From assembly GCA_947502355.1 (NCBI GenBank), contig CANMZP010000016.1, positions 28,338-92,337 of the forward strand: a DNA stretch of 64,000 bases, in the 5' to 3' direction. The translations under genes were made by a program, and so were the position numbers. The DNA is from an uncultured Thalassotalea sp. (GTDB lineage: Bacteria; Pseudomonadota; Gammaproteobacteria; Enterobacterales; Alteromonadaceae). This document shows, in pieces, positions 1 to 10,315 of this stretch (position 1 is its first letter; each line of letters starts with the position of its first letter). The notes beneath the pieces were generated by a model, which saw only the letters and a list, made by a program, of their open reading frames with translations, ran no database searches and was not told the DNA's origin.

Positions 1-504
1 GTCAATGATCTTGTTGGCAACTACTTTTGCACTTTGATCATCAGTTTGCACGATTACGTCGGCGATTTCTTCGTACAATGGATTACGCACAACAGCGAGC
101 TTTTCTAGCACACTGCGAGGCTCTTCTTTGGTTTGTAAAAGAGGGCGACGACGGTCACGTTGAGTACGAGCTACTTGCTTGTCGATGGTTGTTTCAAGAT
201 AAACAACAATACCACGAGCGGATAATCGATTACGAATGTGTTCACTAATTACTGAACCACCACCCGTTGCCAGCACAATGCCTTGTCTTTGTGATAGATC
301 TTCAATGACGTCTTCTTCACGAACACGGAAGCCTTCTTCACCTTCCAAATCAAAAACCCAAGCAATATCTGCACCCGTGCGACGCTCGATTTCTTGATCA
401 GAATCGAAGAACTCAAGGTGCAGTTTGTCTGCTAATTCTCGACCAATTGTGCTTTTGCCGGCACCCATAGGGCCTACAAGGAAAATATTACGTTTTTCTG
501 CCAT
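1..504 (-). CDS. aroK: Shikimate kinase (3' end cut by the window edge)
   Basis: Phosphorylates shikimate with ATP in the cytoplasmic chorismate pathway. The reading frame starts at the ATG complementary to 502-504 and begins [19 protein letters not shown], which holds the Walker A P-loop. Further on are the shikimate-binding DSD, the GGG of LATGGGSV and the RPLLQ lid segment. The 168 residues present reach an ANKIID tail, so only a few C-terminal residues lie outside the window. It follows pilQ on the same strand with a 144-bp gap; pilMNOPQ-aroK is a common gammaproteobacterial order, so it may be transcribed from the pilus operon or from its own promoter in that gap. Confidence 0.95.
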   Translation of the reverse strand, partial: MAEKRNIFLVGPMGAGKSTIGRELADKLHLEFFDSDQEIERRTGADIAWVFDLEGEEGFRVREEDVIEDLSQRQGIVLATGGGSVISEHIRNRLSARGIVVYLETTIDKQVARTQRDRRRPLLQTKEEPRSVLEKLAVVRNPLYEEIADVIVQTDDQSAKVVANKIID

Positions 505-648
505 GAGATTTCTTTAATACTCGTAAAAATGATTAGTTAACGAAATTGAGGACACTCCTCGAAAAAATTAAGGGCGCAATTATCGCAATTCTTTAGGTCA
601 AATTGCAAGTATAGCGCCACTAAATAGCAAAAATAGCTTAAATTTTGT

Positions 649-2718
649 TTAAAATTTCTCTGTAACGATTCTTGGGGTCACAAATATGAGCAATTCTTTC
701 TTCTCGTTAAACTCACGACTGGTGCGGAATAACCACCCAACATACGGAATATCACCAAAAATCGGCACCTTAGATACCGAGTTAATCACTTGCTGCTGAT
801 AAATACCACCAAGGACGATAGTTTCACCGTTATTAACCAATACCTGGGTACCAATTTCTTGCGTATCGATGGCCGTAGCCAAACCGGTACCGGTTGAAAT
901 GGTGTCACCTCGGGTATCCTGAGTAATAACTAAATCAAGAATAATACGATTATCTGGGGTAATTTGCGGTGTTACTCGCAAGCCCAGCACGGCTTTTTTA
1001 AAGGTTACTGAGGTTGCACCACTTGATGAGGCTTCAACAAATGGGATTTCAGTACCCTGCTCAATATAAGCTTCTTTCTGGTTTGAGGTTGTAATACGCG
1101 GGCTCGCAATGATTTCACCTTTGTTTTCCTGCTCCATCGCTGAAAGCTCAAGATCAAGAATGGTACCATCGGCTAAACGTGCGACCTGAAATGCAATGGT
1201 ACCAGCAGGCTCAGCAACCGGTAAGTTCACATTTAAACGCTCATCAAGTGATGGTAAGGTACCACCATTGGCCAAATCTGCGCCTTCAAGGCTACCCGAT
1301 GTACTGGTGTCGCCACCATTGTGGGTCATGCCCCAACGAATACCAAGCTCTTCACTGATATTATCTTTTACCGTGACCATACGTGACTCAATCACCACCT
1401 GACGAATTGGAATATCCAATACGCCAATCATGCGTTTAACGTCTTCAATGCTTTTCGCCGTATCGCGAATTAACAAGGTATTGGTACGCTCATCTACGGT
1501 GACACTTCCACGGTCAGAAAGTAAACTGGTGCCTTCGTTTTTAAGCAGGTTCGAAAAGTCTGCGGCTTTGGCATAGTTAATTTGCACATATTCAGCATAA
1601 AGCGGGGCCAACTCAGAGACTTGCTGTTTCGCTTGTAATTCTTTGGCTTCGCGGGCTACCAACTCATCATTTGGGGCAATCATTAGGATGTTGCCATCCA
1701 TACGTTTACCCAACCCTTTTACTTTAAGAATAATGTCTAGGGCTTGATCCCACGGCACACCATCAAGACGCAAGGTAATATTACCGGTTACCGTATCGCT
1801 GGTTACTAGGTTAAAGCCATTGTAGTCAGAAATGATCTGCAACACCGTACGAATTGGAATGTCTTGGAAGTTTAATGAGATAGGCTTGCCAGTAAACTCA
1901 TCACCTTCTTCTAGATAAGGTTTCTTCTCTTCTTGCTCTTTGATGGTAAGCGAGAAAATATTATCAATTTGGTCGTGTTCAAATTGAAATGGTTTATTGG
2001 TGCCAATCTCAATACGCGCGTTATTGCCTTCTTTAAAGGTTTCAATGCTGCTTACTAGGGTACCAAAGTCCGTTACATCGAGCTTATACAGCAAGTCTTC
2101 CATAATATCGGTATTATGAAATTCAACCTGAATTTTGCCCAACTTGTTATTCACATCAACGGCAGACATGCTGTCATCTAAGAATACCAACACTTGGCCC
2201 GAATCGGCTTCGCCTTTGCGAAAATCAATGGCTTGAATGTTATTAATAAAACCGGCTTCGGTTTGCTCATCCATTTGCACGTCGTTAAAGCTAGAGAAGT
2301 TGTTTAATAAAATAACAAACTTACCTTCAATAATTTCGGCTTGATACAGCTTTAACTCATCAAGATAAATGGTGGCTTTCAGTTTACCTTTAACTTTCTG
2401 AAGGGTGATATTTTTAATACCGCCATGATTTACTTCCGTTTTAGCTAATGGCGCTGCGAACTCATCGGCATTGAAATATAATTCGATACGGGCAGGATCG
2501 GCATAGGTTTTCACCTCTGGCTCTTCGAGCAAAGATTCTTCAAAACCGAAAGTAAACTCCACCTCATCCGCTATTAACGTATTGTAATAAATGTCATTTA
2601 ATGTGCCTTGTGCAGAAACTGCAAAAGATGCCATTAATAAAACAATCGCAGACAATGCACTCGTCATCGATGCAATGAATCTTGTCGGTCTTGGCTTTAT
2701 TTTTGTACGACTAAACAT
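649..2718 (-). CDS. pilQ: Type IV pilus outer-membrane secretin PilQ
   Basis: Forms the outer-membrane ring through which the type IV pilus emerges. The 689-residue product has an N-terminal signal peptide (hydrophobic stretch about residues 18-36, VSAQG cleavage region). Two beta-rich AMIN-like segments follow (about 40-265), then a secretin/TonB short N-terminal domain (about 285-360, beginning ISLNFQDIPIRTVLQ). After that come an N1-type segment (about 378-440) and the C-terminal secretin domain with EIIASPRI and the VPIFGDIPYVGWLF hallmark. It is the last pil gene of the run, 8 bp after pilP. Confidence 0.95.
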   Translation of the reverse strand: MFSRTKIKPRPTRFIASMTSALSAIVLLMASFAVSAQGTLNDIYYNTLIADEVEFTFGFEESLLEEPEVKTYADPARIELYFNADEFAAPLAKTEVNHGGIKNITLQKVKGKLKATIYLDELKLYQAEIIEGKFVILLNNFSSFNDVQMDEQTEAGFINNIQAIDFRKGEADSGQVLVFLDDSMSAVDVNNKLGKIQVEFHNTDIMEDLLYKLDVTDFGTLVSSIETFKEGNNARIEIGTNKPFQFEHDQIDNIFSLTIKEQEEKKPYLEEGDEFTGKPISLNFQDIPIRTVLQIISDYNGFNLVTSDTVTGNITLRLDGVPWDQALDIILKVKGLGKRMDGNILMIAPNDELVAREAKELQAKQQVSELAPLYAEYVQINYAKAADFSNLLKNEGTSLLSDRGSVTVDERTNTLLIRDTAKSIEDVKRMIGVLDIPIRQVVIESRMVTVKDNISEELGIRWGMTHNGGDTSTSGSLEGADLANGGTLPSLDERLNVNLPVAEPAGTIAFQVARLADGTILDLELSAMEQENKGEIIASPRITTSNQKEAYIEQGTEIPFVEASSSGATSVTFKKAVLGLRVTPQITPDNRIILDLVITQDTRGDTISTGTGLATAIDTQEIGTQVLVNNGETIVLGGIYQQQVINSVSKVPIFGDIPYVGWLFRTSREFNEKKELLIFVTPRIVTEKF

Positions 2719-2726
2719 TGATTCCC

Positions 2727-3254
2727 TTACCCCTCTTGATCCGGCTCAACCATAGAGATGGTTGTTTCTCGTTCTACCCAGCAACCAGCGCCGTCTGGGA
2801 TTAACTCAACTATAATTATTTCTTCTTGTCCAACATTGGTAATGCGGCCATTGTATAAACCCAAATAGCTGCCAATTGATACCCTATGTAGAGTTGAATC
2901 CGATGCTTCAATAAGTGCCCAGATGATACCTTCTTCACCTAAGGTGCCACTCATATTCAAGTTTTCTATTGCAAATTTTTCTAATGGTTGTTTGCGGCGA
3001 CGAGGATCTGGGTGCAAACAATCCGACATTTGCTGCATTTTTTCCTGAATAGCTTCCGGTTTTGGTGCAACAAACGGGCTTCTTAAAGCAAACGCCGAAT
3101 AATCAAAATGATTAAACTCTTTCATTGCCGGGATCGGTTTTATTCGATTCGGCGTTGACGCTTTTACTTTATCCATATACGCATGCAAATCACTTACATC
3201 ACGAAAACAGCCTGACAACAACAGAAGGCTTAATAACATTATCGAATAACGCAT
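2727..3254 (-). CDS. pilP: Type IV pilus inner-membrane lipoprotein PilP
   Basis: Periplasmic lipoprotein linking the PilNO inner-membrane complex to the PilQ secretin. The 175-residue protein starts with a lipoprotein signal peptide (MRYSIMLLSLLLLSGC, Cys at residue 16). A flexible segment with FALRSPFVAP follows, and the C-terminal beta domain (about 95-165) contains the typical NLNMSGTLGEEGIIWALIE strand pattern. Start and stop abut or overlap neighbouring pil genes, so it is translationally coupled in the pilMNOPQ operon. Confidence 0.93.
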   Translation of the reverse strand: MRYSIMLLSLLLLSGCFRDVSDLHAYMDKVKASTPNRIKPIPAMKEFNHFDYSAFALRSPFVAPKPEAIQEKMQQMSDCLHPDPRRRKQPLEKFAIENLNMSGTLGEEGIIWALIEASDSTLHRVSIGSYLGLYNGRITNVGQEEIIIVELIPDGAGCWVERETTISMVEPDQEG

Positions 3255-3847
3255 TATTTGCCCTCCCGGTACTTGTATGTTTTGGCCTGCATTTTCAATA
3301 TTAGGGCATTTTCACTGCCACTTTTATCACCAGAAATGGTGAAATCATGCAGGGTAACAATTCGTGGCAACCCAGATATTTTTGATACAAACTCACCAAA
3401 GTCATGGTAAGAGCCCTGTACCTGCACATCAATCGGTAATTCCAGATAAATCTCTCGCTGGATTTCTGGTTGCCAGTTCAATTTTTTAAATTCTAAACGA
3501 GACGTGGTACCAACAAAGGTAATGTCATCAAGCAAGCCTGGTGTTTCATGGTTTTCAGGCAAGCGTTTTACCTGTTTGGCAAACAACTCTTCGGCCTCTT
3601 CCATTTGCTCTTTGAACAATTCCAAGTTGGCCGATTTAAAATATTTCTGTTGATAATCTTCTTTTAATTTTGCTTCTTGTGCAACTTCTCTTTCTAATTC
3701 AACGATCTTATCGCTTACCAATAAGTAATAAACAAAGTAAGAAACAAAACCTACTAACACTAAAGCGAGTATGATTTTTGCCGCTTTTGGCCACTGGCCA
3801 ATGTTATTTAAATCCAGATCGTCAAATTGGGATAGGTCGATATTCAT
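3254..3847 (-). CDS. pilO: Type IV pilus inner-membrane protein PilO
   Basis: Bitopic inner-membrane alignment-complex protein that dimerises with PilN. The 197-residue product has a short cytoplasmic N-terminus containing DLSQFDDLDLNNIGQWP, as PilO proteins do. One transmembrane helix lies at about residues 24-45, a periplasmic coiled coil at about 50-95 (VELEREVAQEAKLKEDYQ), and a ferredoxin-like C-terminal domain follows. Its stop overlaps the pilP start by one base and it begins 2 bp after pilN, in keeping with coupled translation. Confidence 0.93.
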   Translation of the reverse strand: MNIDLSQFDDLDLNNIGQWPKAAKIILALVLVGFVSYFVYYLLVSDKIVELEREVAQEAKLKEDYQQKYFKSANLELFKEQMEEAEELFAKQVKRLPENHETPGLLDDITFVGTTSRLEFKKLNWQPEIQREIYLELPIDVQVQGSYHDFGEFVSKISGLPRIVTLHDFTISGDKSGSENALILKMQAKTYKYREGK

Positions 3848-3849
3848 AA

Positions 3850-4422
3850 CTAACCCCGCCCTTTTAATTGTTCTTGGTCGAGTAGACCTTTTATCTTAAG
3901 GCTCATTTTGAAATCACTTAACAATTTGTCATTGGCATCATTATTAGTGATTGATTGCAGTTCAGCATCTTGCAATAAGTTCGAACTTTGAATTTCCCGG
4001 ATCATGTTAGCCAAATGGTTGTTCGACTCACTTTTACCCGTAATAAATAATTCATTATCACGCTTTTCCAACTTAATTAGGTAAACCCCTGATGGTACGA
4101 TACGCACCATTTCATCCAGAATTTGAGTAACCACGTTACGGCTGGTTTGCAGTTGGTCAATCAGTTTCATCCGTTGGATAAGATCTTTCTTTTTCTCTTC
4201 CAGCGCTTCAATTTCTTTAATGCGGGCATCGAGAACTTTAATTTCATTGGCAAGAAATTGATTACGAGAACGCTGATTATCAATTTGATTTTGGTACACT
4301 TGACTGATCAAAAAAACCACTAAAAAGCTGGCTAATCCCAAAAAAGTTAACAGTGAAAAGTATTGTTGTTGTTTAAGCCGTTGCGCTTCTTCACGCCACG
4401 GCAGAAGGTTTATATGTGGCAT
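3850..4422 (-). CDS. pilN: Type IV pilus inner-membrane protein PilN
   Basis: Partner of PilO. Its conserved N-terminal cytoplasmic motif (INLLPWREE, residues 4-12) inserts into a groove of PilM. The 190-residue protein then has one transmembrane helix (about residues 22-43), a periplasmic coiled coil (about 45-95) and a ferredoxin-like domain (ILDEMVRIVPSGVYL onward). The gene overlaps the end of pilM by 13 bp. Confidence 0.94.
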   Translation of the reverse strand: MPHINLLPWREEAQRLKQQQYFSLLTFLGLASFLVVFLISQVYQNQIDNQRSRNQFLANEIKVLDARIKEIEALEEKKKDLIQRMKLIDQLQTSRNVVTQILDEMVRIVPSGVYLIKLEKRDNELFITGKSESNNHLANMIREIQSSNLLQDAELQSITNNDANDKLLSDFKMSLKIKGLLDQEQLKGRG

Positions 4423-5489
4423 GGCGAAAACCCTCTTAATGCAAGTCCTGTTGCAACCATTAACTGTGGTGCAACTTTCATTAACTCTTGCTCATCCACT
4501 TTATTACCAATCAACATATCATTAAATGGATTTGCAACAACCGTATAAACGCCAAGTTCTGTGGTCAGCAAGTCTTGGATGTTTTCCAATTCTGCAGTAC
4601 CACCTGATACCACAAGATAATCCAATTTTTCTTTACCACTAAAGGTCAAGTACATCTGAATGGCACGGCGAATTTGTTGGATAAGTGTTGTTTGAAACGG
4701 GGCTAAAACCTCAAAAGTATAACTGGCAGGTAAGCCTCCGCTGACTTTTTCTTTCTCAGCTTCATCAAAACCTTTGTTGTAATAAGAAACAATAGAGCGA
4801 GTATATTGCTCACTTCCAAACAATTGATCACGGGTATAAATATTTTTACCATCTTCATTAACGGTAAACAGCGTCATTGTGGCGCCAATATCAATAAAAG
4901 CGACGACTTTATTATTAGCGTCATCTGGTAATTGCTTTAAAGCTAAATCGGAAGCACGACTTAAGGCATAAGATTCGACATCAACAACTTTGGTGTGGAA
5001 ACCACCACTGTCAAGCGCTGCCACTCTTGCCTCAATGGTTTCGGTTCTCACCGCGCTAAGCAAAACATTCACTTTACTGGGGTCAGACTCGTTAACATCG
5101 AGCTTTTCAAAGTCGATGCTGACTTCATCAAGAGGGTAAGGTATTAAGCTATCTGCTTCTATTTCAATCTGGCTTGCCAATTCATCATCGGACAAAACCA
5201 CATCCATATAGATAATTTTGGTGATCACCGTTGAGCCGGATACGGCAATAACAGCATTTTGCACATTTGACAGAACTTTTTTGCGGATTTTGCGGATAAC
5301 AGCGCCAATGGCTTCGATATCTTGCACCTTGCGGTCAACCACCGCGCCCTTGGGCATAGGCTCCACAGAAAAAGATTCAAGTTGATAACCATCCTTAGTT
5401 TCACTTAGAAGGACAGCTTTCACAGAGTGAGAACCGATATCAATTCCCACCATTTGTGATGTTGATTTATTCCAAAGTTTACTGAGCAT
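4410..5489 (-). CDS. pilM: Type IV pilus assembly ATPase-fold protein PilM
   Basis: Cytoplasmic actin/FtsA-like protein that recruits PilN and begins the pilus alignment complex. The 359-residue sequence has the family's opening VGIDIGSHSVKAVLL, the central phosphate-binding strand VVAFIDIGATMTLF, and VVSGGTAELENI near the C-terminus. This is the first gene of the leftward pil operon. The only space for a shared promoter is the 129-bp gap to divergent mrcA, which contains an 11-bp palindrome. Confidence 0.95.
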   Translation of the reverse strand: MLSKLWNKSTSQMVGIDIGSHSVKAVLLSETKDGYQLESFSVEPMPKGAVVDRKVQDIEAIGAVIRKIRKKVLSNVQNAVIAVSGSTVITKIIYMDVVLSDDELASQIEIEADSLIPYPLDEVSIDFEKLDVNESDPSKVNVLLSAVRTETIEARVAALDSGGFHTKVVDVESYALSRASDLALKQLPDDANNKVVAFIDIGATMTLFTVNEDGKNIYTRDQLFGSEQYTRSIVSYYNKGFDEAEKEKVSGGLPASYTFEVLAPFQTTLIQQIRRAIQMYLTFSGKEKLDYLVVSGGTAELENIQDLLTTELGVYTVVANPFNDMLIGNKVDEQELMKVAPQLMVATGLALRGFSPCHI

Positions 5490-5559
5490 AACGTCCTGAG
5501 ATCATTTTCTTTTTTTTGTTATTACTTCATAATATAGCGAAAAATAAATTTATTACACT

Positions 5560-5586
5560 AATTATCTCTATATACTAGAGATAATT
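5560..5586. repeat. 11-bp perfect inverted repeat between pilM and mrcA
   Basis: AATTATCTCTA, then spacer TATAC, then TAGAGATAATT. It lies in the divergent promoter region, 33 bp before the mrcA start and 71 bp before the pilM start. There is no GC-rich stem or one-sided T-run, so an operator for a dimeric regulator is more likely than a terminator. The regulator is unknown. Confidence 0.5.
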
Positions 5587-5618
5587 TTTGATTTTTACTA
5601 AAAAGTGGTACCAATTTA

Positions 5619-8282
5619 GTGCATTTAATTAAACATTTATTAAAACTATCTGTGTTCGGCGCAATATTCGGGGTGCTCGTGCTATCCGGTTTTTACCTGT
5701 ATATGCGCAATGATCTTCCCAGTGTTGAAGTTTTAAAAGATGTAAAATTTCAAACACCTATGCAAATTTATAGCAGCGAAGGTAACCTGATCTCACAATT
5801 TGGTGAAAAGCGCCGAATTCCGGTCAAGCTTGAAGATATGCCCAAGCAGCTTATTGAAGCCTTTTTAGCTACTGAAGATAATCGTTTTTATGAACACTTT
5901 GGTATTGACCCAATTGGTATGTCACGTGCGGTTATTGGCCAACTGATTGGCTCACCAAAAGGTGGTGCTAGTACCATCACCATGCAAACCGCCCGGAACT
6001 TCTTTCTTACCCGCGAACAAACCTATACCCGCAAACTGCGCGAAATTTTTATTTCTTTACACATGGAATCCTTACTGACCAAGGATGAGATCCTTGAGTT
6101 GTATTTAAATAAAATCGAGCTTAGCCATCGCGCGTTTGGTGTTGGTGCCGCTGCGCAAGTGTATTATGGTAAAGAAATTAATGACTTAACCTTGGCCGAA
6201 ATTGCCGTTATTGCTGGCCTACCTAAAGCACCAAGTACGTACAACCCAATCAGCTCACCAGAAAGAGCGAAATTTCGTCGTACCACCGTTTTACAACGTA
6301 TGTTAGTAAGTGGTTACATTACACAAGAAGAATACGAACAAGCGAATAACGAAGAAATACGCACCACTCGCCATGGTGTAGATATTGTCCTTAATGCCCC
6401 TTATGTCGCCGAATTGGCGCATAAAGAAGTGGTTAAAACGTACGGTAAAGACATGGCCTACAATCAAGGCCTTAAAATTTACACCACGGTTATTACCCCA
6501 TTGCAAAATGAAGCGGAAAAGTCTGTGGTTACCAACGTTTATGCTTACGATGAACGTCACGGTTACCGTGGCCCAATCAAGCGCTTATGGTTGAGCGAGG
6601 CCGATAAAGCCCAGTTACTAACGCAACAAAGGCAATTATTGCCTACCACAAGGTATCGCAAGCTAGAACGCTCTTTAAAGGATTTAGCGGTTGAACCAAT
6701 TGACACTGAAGAAATTAACAAGCAATTAAACAGCATTCCAACCTATCAGGATTTACAGGCAGCTCTCGTTGTTGCCGTATCGGAGCCATCTGTCGCAGAG
6801 CAGTCAACTTCAGAACCTGCTGCTACCAAAGATGAGGCGGCTAAAGGCCAAACCGCTACCGTCCAATTAAAAGATGGTAGCTTGCACACTTTAGGTTGGG
6901 ATGGCATGAAATGGGCTCGCTTTTACCTAGATGACAGCCGACAAGCAAACCCGCCAAAACTTGCCAAGGATATTTTACACGCAGGTGATTTAATTTATGT
7001 ACGCGCCATGGAAAATCAACAGCTCAAGCTTTCGCAATTACCTGATGTTTCCGGTGCCATTGTAGCGATTTCCCCTGATAATGGCGCGATTTTGGCCAAC
7101 GTTGGTGGTTTTAGTTTTAAACAAAGTCAATTTAATCGTACCACGCAAGCCAACCGTCAGGTCGGTTCAAACATAAAACCGTTTGTCTATTCTGCAGCGC
7201 TTGAAAATGGCTATACCTTAGCATCGATAATAAATGATGCCCCGATAAATCAATGGGATAGAAGTTCCGGCGTTGCCTGGCGACCAAAAAACTCACCGCC
7301 TATTTATGAGGGCCCATTACGAGTACGTACGGGGTTAGCAAAATCGAAAAACGTTATTTCGGTGCGTTTATTGCGTGGTATAGGTTTAAGCAAATTAATT
7401 AACCATTTGGCCAAGTTTGGTTTTGATAAAAATGAATTACCACGTAATGAAGCCTTGGCATTGGGCTCTGCTTCTTTAACCCCATTGCAAGTTGTCTCTG
7501 GCTTTTCATCCTTTGCCAATGGTGGTTACCTAGTTGAACCGTATTTAATTGAGCGCATTGAAGACTCCGAAGGTAATATTATTTTTCAGTCTAAGCCTAA
7601 GTTTGCGTGTTACGAGTGTGAACTTGCTCAACAAGCTTATGCCGAAGACATCGATAACGTCGAGGACGCCGATTTAGATAAAATCACCCAGCCTCTGGCC
7701 AAGCGAATTATCAGTCGTCAAAACGCCTTCTTGGTTACCGAAGCAATGAACAGTGTCATTTTTGCAGGTGGTGGTGACTGGCAAAAGGGGACGGGTTGGA
7801 ATGGTACAGGTTGGCGTGCTCGTACCTTAAACCGCCGAGATTTAGCGGGTAAAACCGGTACCACCAACGAATCGAAAGACGCTTGGTTTACTGGTTTTAG
7901 TCGCCGATTGGCCGCGAGTTCTTGGATTGGCTTTGACAACCCAAGCCGAAATTTGGGGCGTACTAGGGTAAATGGCAACTTAGGCCGAGGTCAAACCGCT
8001 GGTGGTGAAGCAGGTGCCAATGCCGCTCAACCGGCCTGGATTAACTTTATGCGCACGGGCCTAAAAAGCTATCCATTTGAAGCCTTTCAACAACCAGAAG
8101 ACATTACCTCAATTCGTATTGATAAGCTTACTGGCTTGCGTACCAATAAAACCGATAAATCATCGCGTTTTGAGTACTTTATTACGGGTACCGAACCAAA
8201 AGAGTTTGTTGTTGAGGATGATTTAGAAGACATTATTGAGCAGCAACTGCAAAAGCAACCGGAAGAAGAAGAGCTGTTTTAA
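5619..8282 (+). CDS. mrcA: Bifunctional peptidoglycan synthase PBP1A
   Basis: Polymerises glycan strands and cross-links peptides in the periplasm. The 887-residue protein starts at a GTG, has one membrane anchor (about residues 8-28), and then a GT51 transglycosylase domain (about 50-230) with the catalytic-Glu motif EDNRFYEHFG and the GGASTITMQ motif. An OB-like insert follows, and then the transpeptidase domain. That domain carries the SxxK motif in GSNIKPF, the SxN motif in SKNVIS and the KTGT box in LAGKTGTT. Divergent pilM with convergent argH downstream is a common context. No strong ribosome-binding site is visible before the GTG, but an internal start would lose the anchor. Confidence 0.95.
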   Translation: MHLIKHLLKLSVFGAIFGVLVLSGFYLYMRNDLPSVEVLKDVKFQTPMQIYSSEGNLISQFGEKRRIPVKLEDMPKQLIEAFLATEDNRFYEHFGIDPIGMSRAVIGQLIGSPKGGASTITMQTARNFFLTREQTYTRKLREIFISLHMESLLTKDEILELYLNKIELSHRAFGVGAAAQVYYGKEINDLTLAEIAVIAGLPKAPSTYNPISSPERAKFRRTTVLQRMLVSGYITQEEYEQANNEEIRTTRHGVDIVLNAPYVAELAHKEVVKTYGKDMAYNQGLKIYTTVITPLQNEAEKSVVTNVYAYDERHGYRGPIKRLWLSEADKAQLLTQQRQLLPTTRYRKLERSLKDLAVEPIDTEEINKQLNSIPTYQDLQAALVVAVSEPSVAEQSTSEPAATKDEAAKGQTATVQLKDGSLHTLGWDGMKWARFYLDDSRQANPPKLAKDILHAGDLIYVRAMENQQLKLSQLPDVSGAIVAISPDNGAILANVGGFSFKQSQFNRTTQANRQVGSNIKPFVYSAALENGYTLASIINDAPINQWDRSSGVAWRPKNSPPIYEGPLRVRTGLAKSKNVISVRLLRGIGLSKLINHLAKFGFDKNELPRNEALALGSASLTPLQVVSGFSSFANGGYLVEPYLIERIEDSEGNIIFQSKPKFACYECELAQQAYAEDIDNVEDADLDKITQPLAKRIISRQNAFLVTEAMNSVIFAGGGDWQKGTGWNGTGWRARTLNRRDLAGKTGTTNESKDAWFTGFSRRLAASSWIGFDNPSRNLGRTRVNGNLGRGQTAGGEAGANAAQPAWINFMRTGLKSYPFEAFQQPEDITSIRIDKLTGLRTNKTDKSSRFEYFITGTEPKEFVVEDDLEDIIEQQLQKQPEEEELF

Positions 8283-8339
8283 TGTAGATTCATTAGAGTA
8301 TTGAGAAGCATTTAAGCGCGTCAAAATTTATCAAAAAAA

Positions 8340-8370
8340 AGCTCTGGTTGAGTCAACCAGAGCTTTTTTA
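8340..8370. terminator. Bidirectional terminator between mrcA and argH
   Basis: Perfect GC-containing stem AGCTCTGGTTGA / TCAACCAGAGCT with an A-run before it and a T-run after it, so it can end the convergent mrcA (+) and argH (-) transcripts. Confidence 0.9.
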
Positions 8371-8421
8371 TTAATACCAATTCCACTAAGCTTGCTTTTA
8401 TGGCTTAGAACTGAATAAACG

Positions 8422-10314
8422 CTATGAAGCGATTTCGACCACCTCAATGTTTTTCAACATCTGCGGCATCGAATGGTGCTCGCTTAATTTATAAAGCAAC
8501 GCCTCTTCATCACAGCAGTCTTTTTTCGGGCATATATCACAGTCTTTCATCACCTTCTCTGGTAAGGCGTCTTTATCACCCGGTTGGAAGTCCAGTTGCT
8601 TAAAGAACTCCGGCTTACGCGTCAAAACAAACACTTTAATCAAAGACATCTCTTTGGCTCGGTCCAGCAAGAACTGACACAATTTTTGCCCATAGCCTTT
8701 GCCTTGATGGTTTATATCAACCCCAAGTGAGCGAATTTCAGCAAGCCCCGTACTGTAAATATACAACGCTGCACAAGCACAAACTTTACCGTTTACTTCG
8801 ATTACGGCGAAATCACGGATGCTCTTAATTAAATCGTCTTCGCTGCGTGGTAAGTTTTCTTCTCGTGATGACCAGTAATTTACCAACTTCACGATTGAGC
8901 GAATGTCGGTAAGTTTGGCATCACGAACCACAAATTTGGCGGTGCCAAAATCGTGACGAGCCTGATCAATCACCTTTTGCACCGGATCAATACCGGTACC
9001 ACCAAGAATGTTTCGCTTGTCCACCAAGTATTCCAATTCCAGCACAGGGTAAACATCGGCTTCAATCAACGACGAAAACTGCTTAAATTCATCAATTCTA
9101 AGGTTCTCCAATGGCTCATTCTGACCAATGGCATACAATACCGTAGCACCAACAATTTCGTGAGCCGTTCTAAATGGCACCCCTTTTGACACTAAGTAAT
9201 CCGCCAACTCTGTCGCATTGGCATAACCTTGACGTGCCGCTCTCTTACATTCTGCGCTGTTAAGCTCAATGGAGTTGATCACCTCACACGACATGATCAA
9301 ACAACTGGTCCATTCTTTTAACGCATCAAATAGGCCTTGCTTGTCTTCTTGCATATCCTTGTTATATGCCAACGGCAAGCCTTTTAGGGTCACCAATAAC
9401 GACTGTAATGCCCCATAAACACGGCCACATTTACCACGTATGAGTTCCAGTGCATCTGGATTTTTCTTTTGTGGCATTAATGAACTGCCGGAGGTGACAT
9501 GATCGCCCAAGGTAATAAAATGCGCTTCACCGGTATTAAAGAAGATCAAATCTTCTGAAAAACGCGATAAATGCATCATTCCGGTACTGGCGGCAAATAA
9601 CAACTCAAGTACGTAATCTCTATCTGAAACCGCATCCAAGCTATTTAGGCACGGACCATCAAAGCCAAGGCCTTTGGCTAACTCAACACGATCGATTGGG
9701 TAAGTTGTACCCGCCAATGCACCACAACCTAAAGGTGATTGATTCATGCGTTTACGGGCATCTTCTAAGCGTGACATATCACGCTTAAACATTTCAACAT
9801 ACGCCATGCACCAGTGGGCAAACCTTACTGGCTGAGCTCGTTGTAAGTGCGTGTAACCAGGTAAGATATGCTGTTTGTTGTTATCGGCTAGGTTAATTAA
9901 TTGCTGAATGGTGGTGATTAACATATCAATTAATACATCCACCTGTTCACGCGCCCATAAGCGTAAATCGGTTGACACCTGATCGTTACGGCTGCGACCG
10001 GTATGCAGCTTTCGGGCAACATCACCAAGGGCTTCGATTAACTCGGTTTCCACCCAGCTGTGAATGTCTTCAGCGGGGGTGTCTTCAAAGTCGATATCGC
10101 CCTGCTCTACTCGAGCGGCTAAGTCTAATAAGCCCTGCTCTAGCTTTTCCTGTTCATCTCGAGTTAACACACCAGCTTTGTAAATGGCTTTTGACCAACC
10201 AATCGAGCCTTGAATGTCTTGCTTTGCCAATACCTTGTCAAACGGCAGGGAATCATTAAAGGCTTTAAATATTTCGCTGCTTCCAGACTGGAAACGTCCA
10301 CCCCATAAGGCCAT
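8422..10314 (-). CDS. argH: Argininosuccinate lyase fused to a GNAT N-acetylglutamate synthase, ArgH(A)
   Basis: Residues 1 to about 455 are argininosuccinate lyase: [10 protein letters not shown] at the start, TGRSRNDQV, and the fumarase-superfamily signature [11 protein letters not shown]. Residues from about 465 to 630 form a GNAT acetyltransferase with the acetyl-CoA loop [10 protein letters not shown], and end in a Cys-rich stretch [10 protein letters not shown]. This is the ArgH(A) fusion described in Moritella, Alteromonas and Vibrio relatives, where the extra domain supplies the first step of arginine synthesis (N-acetylglutamate). The protein is about 170 residues longer than a plain ArgH, with no frameshift. 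It starts 1 bp after the argG stop and is the last gene of argCBFGH(A). Confidence 0.95.
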   Translation of the reverse strand: MALWGGRFQSGSSEIFKAFNDSLPFDKVLAKQDIQGSIGWSKAIYKAGVLTRDEQEKLEQGLLDLAARVEQGDIDFEDTPAEDIHSWVETELIEALGDVARKLHTGRSRNDQVSTDLRLWAREQVDVLIDMLITTIQQLINLADNNKQHILPGYTHLQRAQPVRFAHWCMAYVEMFKRDMSRLEDARKRMNQSPLGCGALAGTTYPIDRVELAKGLGFDGPCLNSLDAVSDRDYVLELLFAASTGMMHLSRFSEDLIFFNTGEAHFITLGDHVTSGSSLMPQKKNPDALELIRGKCGRVYGALQSLLVTLKGLPLAYNKDMQEDKQGLFDALKEWTSCLIMSCEVINSIELNSAECKRAARQGYANATELADYLVSKGVPFRTAHEIVGATVLYAIGQNEPLENLRIDEFKQFSSLIEADVYPVLELEYLVDKRNILGGTGIDPVQKVIDQARHDFGTAKFVVRDAKLTDIRSIVKLVNYWSSREENLPRSEDDLIKSIRDFAVIEVNGKVCACAALYIYSTGLAEIRSLGVDINHQGKGYGQKLCQFLLDRAKEMSLIKVFVLTRKPEFFKQLDFQPGDKDALPEKVMKDCDICPKKDCCDEEALLYKLSEHHSMPQMLKNIEVVEIAS

Positions 10315-10315
10315 A

